The position numbers and the translations under genes were made by a program. This document shows, piece after piece, positions 17,570 to 25,929 of a DNA stretch of 64,000 nucleotides. Origin of the DNA: Actimicrobium sp035984655 (lineage in GTDB: Bacteria; Pseudomonadota; Gammaproteobacteria; Burkholderiales; Burkholderiaceae_D); assembly GCF_035984655.1 (NCBI RefSeq), contig NZ_JAXCHT010000013.1, positions 1 through 64,000 of the forward strand. The letters run 5' to 3'. The stretch's first letter is position 1. Each line of letters begins with the position of its first letter. Below the pieces are notes generated by a model. It made no database searches and was not told where the DNA came from. It saw only the letters and a list, made by a program, of their open reading frames with translations.

Positions 17570-19079
17570 GCGTCACAACCACATCGCGCTGAATTGAGAA
17601 CGTCTGCAACCAGGCCGGCTCCGTCAGGCAGATTTTCTGGAACACTGCGACGATGTCGGGATCGAGCTGGCTGCCGGCGCAACGCAGGATTTCGGTCATT
17701 GCCGCTTCATGGCTGCGGCCGGCCCGATAGGCGCGCGAACTGGTGATCGAATCGTAGGTGTCGGCCACCGCGATGATGCGCGCATTGAGCGGAATATCCT
17801 GTCCGATCAGCCCGTGCGGATAGCCGCCGCCGTCGTATTTTTCCTGATGATGGCGCGCGCCCGGCACGGCGCCCTGGAGCCGGTCGATGTGGCGCAGGAT
17901 TTCGTAGCTGCGCTCCGGATGCACCATGATGAAGGTGAATTCGTCGCGCGTCAGGCGGCCCGGCTTGCACAGCACCGCATCGGGAATCCCGATCTTGCCG
18001 ACATCGTGCAGCAAGGAGCCCCAGAACAGGTTGTCCAGTTCGCGCGGGGCCAGATTCATCGCTGCGCCAATTTCCATCGCAATGTGATGCACCCGTTCGG
18101 AATGGCCGCGGGTATAGGGGTCCTTGGCTTCGACCGCTTCGATCAATGCCGCCGCCATCTGCGTATTGAACTTGCTGGTTTCGGACAGCATGCTGTACAT
18201 GCGCGACAGACCCGACAACTGGTTGGCCAGCATCTCGCCCAGCTTGCGGTCACTGTTGCTGAAATTGGGTTTGTCGTTATGATTGACCAGCACCAGGATC
18301 GCCACCACCACGCGTTCGTGATACACCGGGCAGCACAGGATCTTGAATGGCAGGTCGGTAAAAATGTAGGCCCGGCGCGGATCGTCCATCTCGTTGATGA
18401 CCACCGACTGGCGCGACGAATTGGCAAAGCGGAACAGGTCGCCGCGCATTTCGACCAGCACCAGATCGAGGTTGTGAATCGGCTTGCTCAGGTTGGTGGC
18501 CGAAAGGCACAGGTTTTCGCCCGGCTTGACGAACGCGGCGACATCGGCGTTCATTTGCTCGGCCCAGCTGCGCAGCAACCCTTCGAACAGGTCGGCGCTG
18601 TTTTTCATTTCGCGCACCTGGCGGTCGACCGCGTAGACCAGATGCAGCTCTTCGTAGCGCTCCGACAGCTCGCGCGCCATGGTGTTGAGTTCGCACTTGA
18701 GGCGGTATTCGTCGGCGATGCCGGCGCCGAGGTCTTCCAGCGTTTCGGCCAGCACGTCCCAGGACAACGGCGCGGCGTCGAGCCTTGCGGTTTTTATCGC
18801 CAGAAAGCTGAGTGGGTGGTTGTTGCCGTCGATCGGCGCGTACAGCAGGGTCGCGTCGCCGCTGTCATAGCGTTGCATGCCGGCGCCGACGCAGGGCCAG
18901 GCAAAGCCGTTCTGCTGCAAACCCTTCAACCATTCGCCCAGACCGGGCTCGGTCTCATTGCACCAGACCGGCTTGCCGTCGCCGTCGCAAATCGCCATGG
19001 GATAGGTCACCCCGGTGGCCCGTTTGAGCCAGCGCGCATAAACGTCGAAGTCCATTTCGGACAGGGTTTTATCCTGCAT
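17562..19079 (-). CDS. GAF/HD-GYP-type c-di-GMP phosphodiesterase
   Basis: A 505-residue cytosolic protein. The N-terminal part (about 1-130) is of unknown type, a GAF-like domain spans about 150-290, and an HD-GYP domain spans about 305-490. Metal-binding motifs HSERVHHIAMEIG, LLHDVGKIGIPD (His358-Asp359), HPERSYEIL and ADTYDSITSSRAYR are present, as is GGGYPHGL. The usual His-His-Glu before the GYP loop reads HHQE, so one His ligand may be replaced or shifted. It is predicted to degrade c-di-GMP. It overlaps the receiver-protein gene upstream and the ATPase gene downstream. Confidence 0.87.
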   Translation of the reverse strand: MQDKTLSEMDFDVYARWLKRATGVTYPMAICDGDGKPVWCNETEPGLGEWLKGLQQNGFAWPCVGAGMQRYDSGDATLLYAPIDGNNHPLSFLAIKTARLDAAPLSWDVLAETLEDLGAGIADEYRLKCELNTMARELSERYEELHLVYAVDRQVREMKNSADLFEGLLRSWAEQMNADVAAFVKPGENLCLSATNLSKPIHNLDLVLVEMRGDLFRFANSSRQSVVINEMDDPRRAYIFTDLPFKILCCPVYHERVVVAILVLVNHNDKPNFSNSDRKLGEMLANQLSGLSRMYSMLSETSKFNTQMAAALIEAVEAKDPYTRGHSERVHHIAMEIGAAMNLAPRELDNLFWGSLLHDVGKIGIPDAVLCKPGRLTRDEFTFIMVHPERSYEILRHIDRLQGAVPGARHHQEKYDGGGYPHGLIGQDIPLNARIIAVADTYDSITSSRAYRAGRSHEAAMTEILRCAGSQLDPDIVAVFQKICLTEPAWLQTFSIQRDVVVTHA

Positions 19080-19473
19080 TGCTGGTCTCCGGATCGCTCG
19101 CCAGGGCGACGAAATGTTTGGCAAGGCGCACCACCAGCTGGCGTGGCGACAACGGCTTTTCGAGGAAATCGATATTGCTCAGTTCGCGCACCCAGCCGCG
19201 CTCCTCCATGGCGGTCATGGAAGTCATGACCAGAATCAGAAAGGTACGCTGCGCATAGCGCTCGCGCGCGGTGCGGCACAGGGTGCGGCCATCCATGCCG
19301 GCCATCTGGATGTCGGTGATCATCACATCCGGCGCAAAGTCGACCATCTTGTCGAGCGCCTGGTTGCCGTCGTTGGCGCTTTCGACGTGGTAGCCCTCGC
19401 GTTCGAGCATCAGCCGCAGGATGCGGATGACATGCGGCTCGTCATCGACCAGCAGGATTTTTCGGATGGTCAT
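19069..19473 (-). CDS. Stand-alone receiver-domain response regulator
   Basis: A 134-residue CheY-like protein without an output domain. Acidic pocket Asp-Asp in LLVDDEP, phospho-acceptor Asp in VMITDIQMAGMDG, Thr/Ser in LVMTSM and Lys in FLEKPLSP are all present. It overlaps the histidine kinase gene upstream by ATGA-type coupling and the HD-GYP gene downstream, so phosphotransfer from that kinase and an effect on the HD-GYP protein or the pilus motor are likely. The output partner is inferred, not shown. Confidence 0.9.
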   Translation of the reverse strand: MTIRKILLVDDEPHVIRILRLMLEREGYHVESANDGNQALDKMVDFAPDVMITDIQMAGMDGRTLCRTARERYAQRTFLILVMTSMTAMEERGWVRELSNIDFLEKPLSPRQLVVRLAKHFVALASDPETSNAG

Positions 19474-21296
19474 AACACGTTCTCGCCTTGCATCAAGGCC
19501 GGCATTTTCTTGAGGTGAATCGCGAACTGGCTGCCGGCGCCAAGCGTGCTGGCCAGCGTCATGCGACCGTGATGCAGCTCCACGATCTGACTCGCCAGAT
19601 ACAGGCCGAGGCCATGTCCGCCGCGCGGATTGACATCGCCCTCGCGCACCCGGTAGAACTTTTCGAACACATGCAGCTGGTCTTCCGGCGCGATGCCAAT
19701 GCCGCTATCGGTGACGGTAATGACGACGCTGTTGTCGCCCTCTTCGGCGATCAATGCGACCCGTCCGCCGTTTTCGCTGTACTTGATGGCATTGTTGAGC
19801 AGATTGTTGAGCGCAATCCGGAACAGGTCCTTGTCAATCGAGACCGCCGCCATGTCGCGCGGCACCGTGATCTCCATCGTCATCGACTTGATTTCGGCGC
19901 GTGGCAAGGCCTGGTTGAACGCGTCGCGCAACAGGTCATCGAGCTTGACGCGACTGCGCTCCGGCGCCAGGCTGCCCATGTCGAGCTTGCTCACATTGAG
20001 CAGGTTGTTGACCAGCGAATTCATTCGTTCCGTTTCATCCCGAATCACATTGATGGCTTCGATGCGCAATGCATCGTCGTCGGCGCTGGCGCCCTGCAGG
20101 ATTTCGCTGTACATCGCCAGCACGTTCAGTGGCGACTTCAGTTCATGCGAAACGTGCGCCACGAAATCGTTGCCGGCCTGCTGTCCCAGATGTTCACGCG
20201 TGACATCGCGCAGCACGATCAGCGTGCCGAACGCCATCATGCCGGCCCCGCCCACCAATGGCTGTGCGGTGGCGCACACGCGCTTGTGCGGCACCTGCAG
20301 TGGCGAAAAATCGATCAATACCTGACGGCCCGCATCGGCGCTGTCGTGGCGGTAACGCGCGCACAGCGCGAGCAACGCGGAGTCCTGGCACCAGGCCTCG
20401 ATACCGGTCGACAGGACCTGCTGGATATCGACGCCCAGCAGCGGTTCGATTTTGCCGCTGGCGAAGGTGATCTCGCCGGCAGGGTCCATGATCAGCAGAC
20501 CATCCGGCAAACACTGCAGTACCGCATTCATCTTGTTGCCGCTGTATTCCAGCAGGCGACCATTGGCGAGCGACTTGATGCCATCCTGCTCCAGCTCGCG
20601 GATGCGGCGCGTGGCGTCGTCGAGATAACGATGCAGCGTCTCGGCCAGCACGCGCACATCAATACTGGCGGGCGCGGGCGGCGCGGCGGCGTCCTGGCGC
20701 ATGGCCTGCAGCTGGCGCGCAATCGAACCGAGCGGGGCCAGTTCGCGCTTGATGCCGAAATACACCAGCGGCACCAGCAAGAACATCGCCAGCGCGAGCA
20801 AGGCAAAGAACGGCAAGTCCTTCAAGGCGATCATGCGCTCCGGCTCGAAGTAGCCGACCCGCACGAACGCCTTCGGATTGCCACCCTCCATCACCGGTCC
20901 ATAGAATTCCCGTATGCGGCGATCCTCATGCGGCGACAGCAGCGCGCGCTCACCATACAGCGACGCGGTACCCGCTGGCAGCGGACCGCCCGGCACCAGC
21001 GTGCCCGGGCTGGTGACTTCAGCCAGGATCGCGCCGGCCGGCGTGGTCACGGCGACGTAGCCGAAATCCGGATTTTCGTAGTTCATCAGCAGCGACTGCA
21101 ACACGCTGCGTTCACCGTTGGTGGGCGCCAGCGCGGCCAGCGACAGTGCCGTCAGCGAGCGCGTCGCCGCCACGCCCTGGACCCGGATCTGCGCCGCGTG
21201 AACACGTTGTTGCCGCTGCAGCAGGAGGCCGACCACCAGCGCGATGATCAGCAGCGAGGAGACGATGAGCAGAATACCCAGGCGATTGTTTTTCAT
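19470..21296 (-). CDS. Membrane sensor histidine kinase with PAS domain
   Basis: A 608-residue kinase. There are two transmembrane helices (about 7-27 and 160-180) enclosing a periplasmic sensor region, then a HAMP-like linker, a PAS-like domain (about 265-370), the HisKA H-box HVSHELKSPLN, and a HATPase_c domain with NNLLNNAIKYSENGG, DSGIGI and GGHGLGLYLASQIVE. It heads the pilus block on the minus strand and overlaps the downstream receiver gene by four bases. It probably senses an envelope or external cue that controls the pilus. Confidence 0.9.
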   Translation of the reverse strand: MKNNRLGILLIVSSLLIIALVVGLLLQRQQRVHAAQIRVQGVAATRSLTALSLAALAPTNGERSVLQSLLMNYENPDFGYVAVTTPAGAILAEVTSPGTLVPGGPLPAGTASLYGERALLSPHEDRRIREFYGPVMEGGNPKAFVRVGYFEPERMIALKDLPFFALLALAMFLLVPLVYFGIKRELAPLGSIARQLQAMRQDAAAPPAPASIDVRVLAETLHRYLDDATRRIRELEQDGIKSLANGRLLEYSGNKMNAVLQCLPDGLLIMDPAGEITFASGKIEPLLGVDIQQVLSTGIEAWCQDSALLALCARYRHDSADAGRQVLIDFSPLQVPHKRVCATAQPLVGGAGMMAFGTLIVLRDVTREHLGQQAGNDFVAHVSHELKSPLNVLAMYSEILQGASADDDALRIEAINVIRDETERMNSLVNNLLNVSKLDMGSLAPERSRVKLDDLLRDAFNQALPRAEIKSMTMEITVPRDMAAVSIDKDLFRIALNNLLNNAIKYSENGGRVALIAEEGDNSVVITVTDSGIGIAPEDQLHVFEKFYRVREGDVNPRGGHGLGLYLASQIVELHHGRMTLASTLGAGSQFAIHLKKMPALMQGENVL

Positions 21297-21761
21297 GATG
21301 CATTCAGGCCTGGTGGCGGTTCGACATGGTCGTACCGGGTGGTAATGCTGCCCTGTGCGGGCGATTCTTCTACGCTATCCGTCAAACAAACAGCGCCAAA
21401 AACCGCTAGCGCTGGAAGTGAGATGCTGGACAAACTGTGATCGCCCTGCCGATTGTTCCTGAACGCAACTATAGGGGTTTCGTCACAACAGATCAAACAA
21501 ATAACGGGAAATCTAACGAGATTTGTCGCACTCGTGTGCATCACCTGTCGCGGGACTGGCATGCCGGGTGAAAATGGCGTTTGCAGCGGGCCTTGCCGGA
21601 CAACCTTGGGACCTCCGGCGATCAGGTCATGATGTACCGCGTATAGCAATTACTTTTTTTTACAAATAATCAAATACTAACTGTACTGCCCGATTCGGAG
21701 CGCCGTCGGGCATACTTCGGGAAGATAAGTTTTCAGTAAGACGCCCACCGGGGGAGCGCGG
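21297..21761. other. 465-base divergent promoter region
   Basis: The region separates the minus-strand pilus block from the plus-strand kinase/KaiC unit, so it must hold at least two promoters. It contains a small dyad AAATCT-aacg-AGATTT at 21509-21524 and an AT-rich run around 21640-21680 close to the plus-strand gene. Short reading frames here look like chance. No recognised operator was identified. Confidence 0.5.
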
Positions 21762-23162
21762 TTGAAGCCGACAGACGCAACACAGCATCCAATGGTCGAT
21801 AATTTTCCAGACGAAATCCGGACCGGGGCGGCGACGATGCATTTTACAAACCAGGAACCAAACAAGACCGCGCTGCGCATGCGAGCAGCCGACCAACTGC
21901 GCCATCGCATCACGGCACTGCTGGACGAGGCCGATCAGTTGCATGCCGTCAGCGAGGCGTCGCCGGAGCAGGATGACCTGATTGCACGCTTGCGCGAAGC
22001 CAACACGAATTTAATGCTGGCCACGTTCGGGGCGCAGGATTTGCAGGCCACGGCAGAAGCCTCCAACCGCGCCAAGGAAGAATTCCTGTCCACCCTGGCG
22101 CACGAATTGCGCAACCCGCTGGCCGCCATCGTGATGGCCAACGCAGTGCTGGGCAAGGTAGTCGAAGCCCATGCGATTCTGCCCAAACTGCATGGCATCC
22201 TGCAGCGCCAGACCAATCATCTGACCCGCCTGGTGGACGACTTGCTGGATGCTTCACGCGTCTCCAGCGGACAGATCTCGCTGCAAAAAATTGCCATGGA
22301 TTTTCTCGACGTCATCGCCAACGCGGTCGAAATCGTGCAGCCGTTCATCGACGCACGCCTGCAAACGCTGCAGCTCGACATACCCGACCAGCCCGTGGTG
22401 ATCGACGGCGATCCCGGCAAACTGACCCAAGTGTTTTCGAACCTGCTGGTCAATGCCGCCAAATTCAGCGCCGAACGGGAAGCGATCGCGATTCGTGTCG
22501 GCGTGCTGGACGGTCACGTCGCGATATCGGTCAAAGACCGCGGCGTCGGCATCGCCAGCGAAGTGCAGCCGTTCATTTTCGATCTGTTCAAGCAGGGACC
22601 GCTGGCCGTCGAGCGGGCTCAGGGCGGGCTCGGCATTGGCCTCTCGCTGGTGCGTTCGATCGTCGAAATGCACGGCGGCACGGCCAGGGTGCAGAGTGAC
22701 GGCCCGGGACTGGGCAGCGAATTCATTGTCACGCTGCCCCTGTCATCAACGCCGGTGGCGCCGCGCAACGCGTCGGCATTGCTCAACGCAGCGCCGCAGT
22801 CGCGCCGGATCTTGCTGGTCGAAGATAACCCTGATGCCAGCGCCACCCTTGAAACATATCTGACCCTCGAAGGCCATACCGTGCATTGTGCGGTCGACGG
22901 CCCCGCCGCTCTGGCGCTGGCGCAAACGCATCCGTTCGACATCGTGCTGTGCGATATCGGCCTGCCGGGCATGAATGGCTACGACCTGATCGCCCACTTG
23001 CGCCCTTTGCTGACGCCAGCGCCGTGCTTCATTGCGGTGTCCGGCTACAATCAGTTGCAAGACCGCCTCCAGGCCATCGATGCCGGATTCAACCATTATC
23101 TGGTCAAGCCGGTTGCCATTGAACTTTTGCTGCATCTCATCTCCCTGGGCACACAACATTGA
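21762..23162 (+). CDS. Cytosolic hybrid histidine kinase with C-terminal receiver
   Basis: A 466-residue protein with no transmembrane helix. An N-terminal helical region leads into HisKA with the H-box STLAHELRNPLAAI (about 108-121), then HATPase_c with LLVNAAKFSAE, DRGVGIA and GGLGIGLSLVRSIVEMHGG, and finally a receiver domain (about 345-460) with phospho-acceptor Asp in VLCDIGLPGMNG and Lys in YLVKPVA. The start is uncertain: TTG at 21762 has GGGGAG five bases upstream, while an ATG at 21837 lacks a good site. It precedes a small unknown gene and a KaiC-like gene on the same strand and probably signals to or from them. Confidence 0.85.
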   Translation: MKPTDATQHPMVDNFPDEIRTGAATMHFTNQEPNKTALRMRAADQLRHRITALLDEADQLHAVSEASPEQDDLIARLREANTNLMLATFGAQDLQATAEASNRAKEEFLSTLAHELRNPLAAIVMANAVLGKVVEAHAILPKLHGILQRQTNHLTRLVDDLLDASRVSSGQISLQKIAMDFLDVIANAVEIVQPFIDARLQTLQLDIPDQPVVIDGDPGKLTQVFSNLLVNAAKFSAEREAIAIRVGVLDGHVAISVKDRGVGIASEVQPFIFDLFKQGPLAVERAQGGLGIGLSLVRSIVEMHGGTARVQSDGPGLGSEFIVTLPLSSTPVAPRNASALLNAAPQSRRILLVEDNPDASATLETYLTLEGHTVHCAVDGPAALALAQTHPFDIVLCDIGLPGMNGYDLIAHLRPLLTPAPCFIAVSGYNQLQDRLQAIDAGFNHYLVKPVAIELLLHLISLGTQH

Positions 23163-23262
23163 TGATGCCCCACACCCGAATGCGACCAATGGATGCCAGC
23201 GTACACGCCAGCCGCAACGCGCCCATGACAGGACTGCGTCGAAATGCGAGCCGATATTGACC

Positions 23263-23682
23263 ATGCCAACACCTGACGTCCAACGCCACCAACTGATCCG
23301 GCAAACCATCCTTGCACAACCTGACGCCATCGTTGCGGTGACAATGAAGCTATGGCTGGGGCTGGCGCATGAACTGGTGCCCATCATTGGCGAACTCGGT
23401 TTTCAATCGCTGTTCGCGCGCAGTTGCCATCTGGCGCGCCGGGTCCATCCGTGGTTGCGCGCGAGCTCGAGCCAGGATCGCATCGAGATCCACTTCGCCG
23501 ATCTGCAAGGCAGCTTGCAGGATCGGGCCGATGAAGAAGCGGGTGAAGCCAGTATTCTTTTACTGATTACGCTAATCGATATCATCGCCACGTTGATCGG
23601 GGAACTCCTGACCAGCAGTATTTTGCGATCCGCGTGGAGCAATGCACAATCGAACCAGGCAGGCAAGGAACCACAACAATGA
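23263..23682 (+). CDS. Unknown small protein coupled to the KaiC-like gene
   Basis: A 139-residue protein I do not recognise. It has a basic Arg/His-rich middle (CHLARRVHPWLRASSSQDR), an acidic stretch, then a strongly hydrophobic segment (about 95-117, SILLLITLIDIIATLIGELL) that could be a membrane helix or a buried amphipathic one. Its TGA overlaps the ATG of the KaiC-like gene (ATGA), so the two are translationally coupled and probably act together. Upstream lies the hybrid kinase, 100 bases away. It does not resemble KaiA or KaiB as far as I can tell. Confidence 0.6.
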   Translation: MPTPDVQRHQLIRQTILAQPDAIVAVTMKLWLGLAHELVPIIGELGFQSLFARSCHLARRVHPWLRASSSQDRIEIHFADLQGSLQDRADEEAGEASILLLITLIDIIATLIGELLTSSILRSAWSNAQSNQAGKEPQQ

Positions 23683-25133
23683 CAACTAAAGTAATCATCC
23701 GCCGACTGGCGAGCGGTGTGCCGGGCCTTGACGATCTGCTCGGAGGCGGGCTGCCGGAATTCTCGTTCAACCTGATCGCCGGCACGCCCGGCAGTGGCAA
23801 AACCACGCTGGCGCACCAGATCATGTTTTCGCTGGCAAACCCGGACCGGCGCGCGTTGTTTTTTACCGTCCTGGGCGAGCCGCCACTGAAAATGCTGCGC
23901 TACCAGCAGCAGTTCCCGTTTTTCGATATCGACAAGATCAATGACTCGATCAAGTTCGTCAATCTGGCGGCCGATCTGCTGGAAGGCAATTTCGATCGCG
24001 TGATGGAGCGCATCGCCGAGGAAGTGCAGAACTTTTCTCCCAGCCTGGTGTTTGTCGATTCGTTCCGCTCGGTAGTGCAATCGGCCAAGGCGATGGATTC
24101 CGGTATGGCCGGCCTGTCGCATTTTGTGCAGCAGCTTGGCATGCAGATGACCAGCTGGCAGGCGACCACCTTCCTGATCGGCGAATACCTCGCTCCCGAA
24201 GCAGAATCAAGCCCGATCTTCACCGTGGCCGATGGCATCGTCTGGATGTCGCAGCTGGTGCACCGTGATGCGATGATTCGCAAGATTCAGGTCGTCAAGA
24301 TGCGCGGCCAGGCGCAAAGCCCGGGCGTGCATACCTTCCGCATCGGCAATGAGGGCGTCGAAATTTTCCCGCGCGCAGTGATTCGTTATGCAGCGAGTGA
24401 AGAAATCAGCATTCCCGGCGACAAGCGCCTGTCGCTTGGCGTGCCCGGGCTCGATGCGATGATGGGCGGCGGCTTGCCGGTCGGTTATTCGCTGCTGGTG
24501 GTGGGGCCGTCCGGCTCTGGCAAGACCGTGCTGGCAACGCAATTCCTGGCCGAAGGCGTGCGCAATGGCGAGCCGGGCGTGGTGGCGGCATTCGAGAAGA
24601 GCCCGAACCAGCTGCTCAGCCACAAACTCAATGCACTCGTCGGCAGCGGCGACGTGGGCATGATCAATACGCGTACGCTCGATCTGTCGCTCGATGAAAT
24701 CCTGCACGACATCGTCGCGATGATCAATCGCATGAAGGCCAAGCGGGTTGTGATCGACTCATTGTCCGGGTTCGAACTGGCGCTGGCGTCGGTATTTCGC
24801 GAAGATTTCCGCGAAGCGCTGTACCGGATGGTGGCCGTGTTGACCGGCATGGGGGTGACGGTGCTGATGACGGCCGAGCTGGAAGATCACTACACAATGC
24901 TGCGCTTCAGTTCGTATGGCAATGCCTTCCTGGCCGACGCGATCGTGATGCAGCGCTACGTCGAAATCGAGGGGCAGTTCGAGCGCGTCCTGTCGGTGGT
25001 CAAGGTGCGCTCCAGCGGCCACAGCAAGGACATCCGCTTCTACGACATTACCGAAGACAGCATTCAGATCGGTGCGAAGGCCGGGGCCTACGAAGGCATC
25101 CTGTCCGGTTTGCCGACCCTGCTGCCGGACTGA
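23679..25133 (+). CDS. Double-domain KaiC-like RecA-family ATPase
   Basis: A 484-residue protein with two KaiC domains. Walker A motifs are GTPGSGKT (35-42) and GPSGSGKT in the second half. In CI the usual Glu-Glu pair reads GE (FFTVLGEPP); in CII it reads EK (FEKSPNQL). The segment aligned with the Ser431/Thr432 phosphorylation loop of cyanobacterial KaiC reads GNAFLADAIVMQRYVEI, with Ala and Phe at those two sites, so phospho-cycling as in the cyanobacterial clock is unlikely. An AAGGAA ribosome site precedes the ATG. No kaiA or kaiB is nearby. A signalling ATPase paired with the upstream kinase is the likeliest role. Confidence 0.87.
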   Translation: MTTKVIIRRLASGVPGLDDLLGGGLPEFSFNLIAGTPGSGKTTLAHQIMFSLANPDRRALFFTVLGEPPLKMLRYQQQFPFFDIDKINDSIKFVNLAADLLEGNFDRVMERIAEEVQNFSPSLVFVDSFRSVVQSAKAMDSGMAGLSHFVQQLGMQMTSWQATTFLIGEYLAPEAESSPIFTVADGIVWMSQLVHRDAMIRKIQVVKMRGQAQSPGVHTFRIGNEGVEIFPRAVIRYAASEEISIPGDKRLSLGVPGLDAMMGGGLPVGYSLLVVGPSGSGKTVLATQFLAEGVRNGEPGVVAAFEKSPNQLLSHKLNALVGSGDVGMINTRTLDLSLDEILHDIVAMINRMKAKRVVIDSLSGFELALASVFREDFREALYRMVAVLTGMGVTVLMTAELEDHYTMLRFSSYGNAFLADAIVMQRYVEIEGQFERVLSVVKVRSSGHSKDIRFYDITEDSIQIGAKAGAYEGILSGLPTLLPD

Positions 25134-25140
25134 ACGCCGG

Positions 25141-25929
25141 CTAACGCACCAGGGCCTTGATCGTGGCCCACTGCCGCCGTGAAATTGGCAGGCGCTGCTC
25201 GACCCCGCGCAGGATGACCTGCCAGGTATCCTGACCGCGCTCTTCCTCGCCCTGCCCTGTTACCGCCAGCCGGGCCCGCTCGACCCCGGCAATCGCATCG
25301 CGCGCCACCAGCGCGTTGCGGTGCACCCGCACGAACCGGTGCGCCAACTCTTCTTCAAGCGACAGCAGGGATTCCTCGATCAGGTGTTCGGCGCTGCCGG
25401 TGCGGACGGTGACGTACTTGGTTTCGGCTTTCAGATAAATCACCTCGGCCACCGGCACCAGCAACAGCCGTCCGCGCTCCTGCACGGCAAAATGCTGCCG
25501 TGCGCTTTGCAACGACCGGGCTGCATCCGTCACCGCATCGCGTTGCTGCCGGTTCGGGCGCATGGCGGCACGCGCGATTGCGTCGGCCAGACGCGCTGCC
25601 CGCACCGGCTTGAGCAGGTAATCGAGCGCCCGCACTTCGAAGGCCTTCAGGGCATAGTCGTCAAACGCGCTGATGAAGATGATCGCCGGCGGGGCTGCCA
25701 GCTGGCTGCCGAGATGGGCCGCCAACTCGATGCCGTTCATGCCCGGCATCTGCACATCCAGCAGCACGATGTCCGGATCGAGCGCCACGATGCCATCCAT
25801 GGCAGCCTGGGCGTTATCGGCTTCACCCACGATCACGTGCGGGCACCCGGCCGCGATATCGGACAACACATCGCGCAGCCGCGCCCGCGCCGGCGCTTCA
25901 TCATCGACCAGAAAAAGACGTACCGTCAT
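25141..25929 (-). CDS. algR: LytTR-family response regulator (AlgR type)
   Basis: A 262-residue protein with an N-terminal receiver domain (acidic VDDEAPAR, phospho-acceptor Asp in VLLDVQMPGMNG, Lys in YLLKPV) and a C-terminal LytTR DNA-binding domain (about 150-260) containing VIYLKAETKYVTVRT and FVRVHRNALV. The ATG overlaps the AlgZ-like kinase stop (ATGA). In Pseudomonas the algZ-algR pair beside argH controls twitching and alginate; the same neighbourhood is kept here. Converges on the KaiC-like gene with only seven bases between stops. Confidence 0.88.
   Translation of the reverse strand: MTVRLFLVDDEAPARARLRDVLSDIAAGCPHVIVGEADNAQAAMDGIVALDPDIVLLDVQMPGMNGIELAAHLGSQLAAPPAIIFISAFDDYALKAFEVRALDYLLKPVRAARLADAIARAAMRPNRQQRDAVTDAARSLQSARQHFAVQERGRLLLVPVAEVIYLKAETKYVTVRTGSAEHLIEESLLSLEEELAHRFVRVHRNALVARDAIAGVERARLAVTGQGEEERGQDTWQVILRGVEQRLPISRRQWATIKALVR

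Noticed and set aside
15227..17746. 839-codon plus-strand frame across the pilus ATPase gene
   Set aside because: It is antisense to a clear GspE-type ATPase with Walker motifs; the His/Gln/Arg-rich translation is typical of a GC-rich shadow frame and shows no domain.
17709..21440. Long plus-strand frames opposite the HD-GYP and sensor kinase genes
   Set aside because: Both are complements of genes with intact signature motifs; their composition (Gln, His, Arg) is that of antisense shadows.
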